Shown piece after piece: positions 6,898 through 7,049 of a stretch of DNA of 7,049 nucleotides. The stretch's first letter is position 1, and the number at the start of each line of letters is the position of its first letter. The translations under genes were made by a program, and so were the position numbers. Below the pieces are notes generated by a model. It worked only from the letters and a program-made list of their open reading frames with translations, searched no databases and was not told where the DNA came from. Source of the DNA: Deltaproteobacteria bacterium (GTDB lineage Bacteria > Desulfobacterota > Desulfuromonadia > Desulfuromonadales > BM103); contig JAFDBW010000325.1 in NCBI GenBank assembly GCA_019313105.1, positions 1-7,049 of the forward strand, written 5' to 3'.

Positions 6898-6912
6898 CCG
6901 GGACCTTCCCGG
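6898..6912 (-). other. GC-rich hairpin in the probable pstS 5' leader
   Basis: CCGGGA (6898-6903) pairs perfectly with TCCCGG (6907-6912) around a 3-nt loop. It lies 41 nt upstream of the pstS start codon and is not followed by a T-tract on the minus strand, so it is not a terminator. It may stabilise the 5' end of the transcript. If transcription starts downstream of it, the hairpin would be irrelevant. Confidence 0.5.
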
Positions 6913-6950
6913 ACGTGCTGTTTACTAAACTGTTGAGAGCATCTGCCCCG

Positions 6951-6994
6951 TCCGTTAGGAGCTTGTTAGCAGTTTGTGAGGAGTTAGTAAAAAC
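6951..6994 (-). promoter_or_regulatory. Tandem 11-bp repeats upstream of pstS, candidate PhoB-binding array (Pho boxes)
   Basis: On the plus strand GTTAGGAG (6954-6961), GTTAGCAG (6965-6972) and GTGAGGAG (6976-6983) recur at exactly 11-bp spacing, with a degenerate fourth unit GTAAAAAC (6987-6994). Read in the direction of pstS the core is CTGCTAA or CTCCTAA. PhoB binds 7-bp direct repeats (CTGTCAT in E. coli) every 11 bp, so spacing, position and operon identity all fit a Pho-box array even though the bases match the E. coli consensus only partly. An obvious -10 box was not found: TTTAGT (6929-6924, minus) matches four of six bases. Phosphate-starvation control through PhoB is inferred. Confidence 0.5.
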
Positions 6995-7049
6995 AGAGCG
7001 TTACATTTAGAAAAAAATTGAATTGGCCCTGTTCTCTCTCTAAAAGGGA

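Noticed and set aside
6995..7049. AT-rich right edge as a possible gene end or promoter for a neighbour
   Set aside because: No coding frame or convincing hairpin is visible in the 55 nt available; it may be an AT-rich upstream element of the pstS promoter, but nothing supports a specific call.

Overview
This window is dominated by one minus-strand operon for high-affinity phosphate uptake. In transcription order (right to left) it reads pstS, pstC, pstA, pstB, phoU and fills about 436-6857. To its left, on the plus strand and convergent with phoU, lies the 3' end of a gene that looks like a TRAP-type solute-binding protein (2-205). It is followed by a clear intrinsic terminator (269-294).

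PstS is exported and binds phosphate in the periplasm. PstC and PstA form the membrane channel, PstB is the ATPase, and PhoU links transporter state to Pho signalling. The genes are packed tightly: 1 nt separates pstC and pstA, 14 nt pstA and pstB, and 10 nt pstB and phoU. The exception is a 142-nt gap between pstS and pstC that holds a long inverted repeat. Upstream of pstS there is a run of 11-bp tandem repeats with the spacing of a PhoB-binding array.

The transporter is the enlarged proteobacterial type. PstC is about 743 aa, more than twice the length of the E. coli protein, because a large periplasmic domain with beta-propeller-like repeats sits between its first and second membrane helices. 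PstA also carries an extra domain of roughly 235 residues, containing a coiled coil, after its first helix.

The most notable feature is that pstA is interrupted by a single in-frame TAA (2551-2553). It splits a protein that would be 532 aa into 314-aa and 216-aa pieces, with an ATG only one codon after the stop. Both halves are otherwise intact and conserved-looking.

The didermic Pst system, the long PstC and PstA forms, the PstS sequence style and the neighbouring TRAP gene suggest a Gram-negative proteobacterium-like organism. My best guess is the Desulfuromonas/Geobacter side of the former Deltaproteobacteria, with a gammaproteobacterium as the alternative. This placement is from memory of family sequences, not from a search. 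I see no CRISPR array, tRNA, rRNA, insertion sequence or phage gene.
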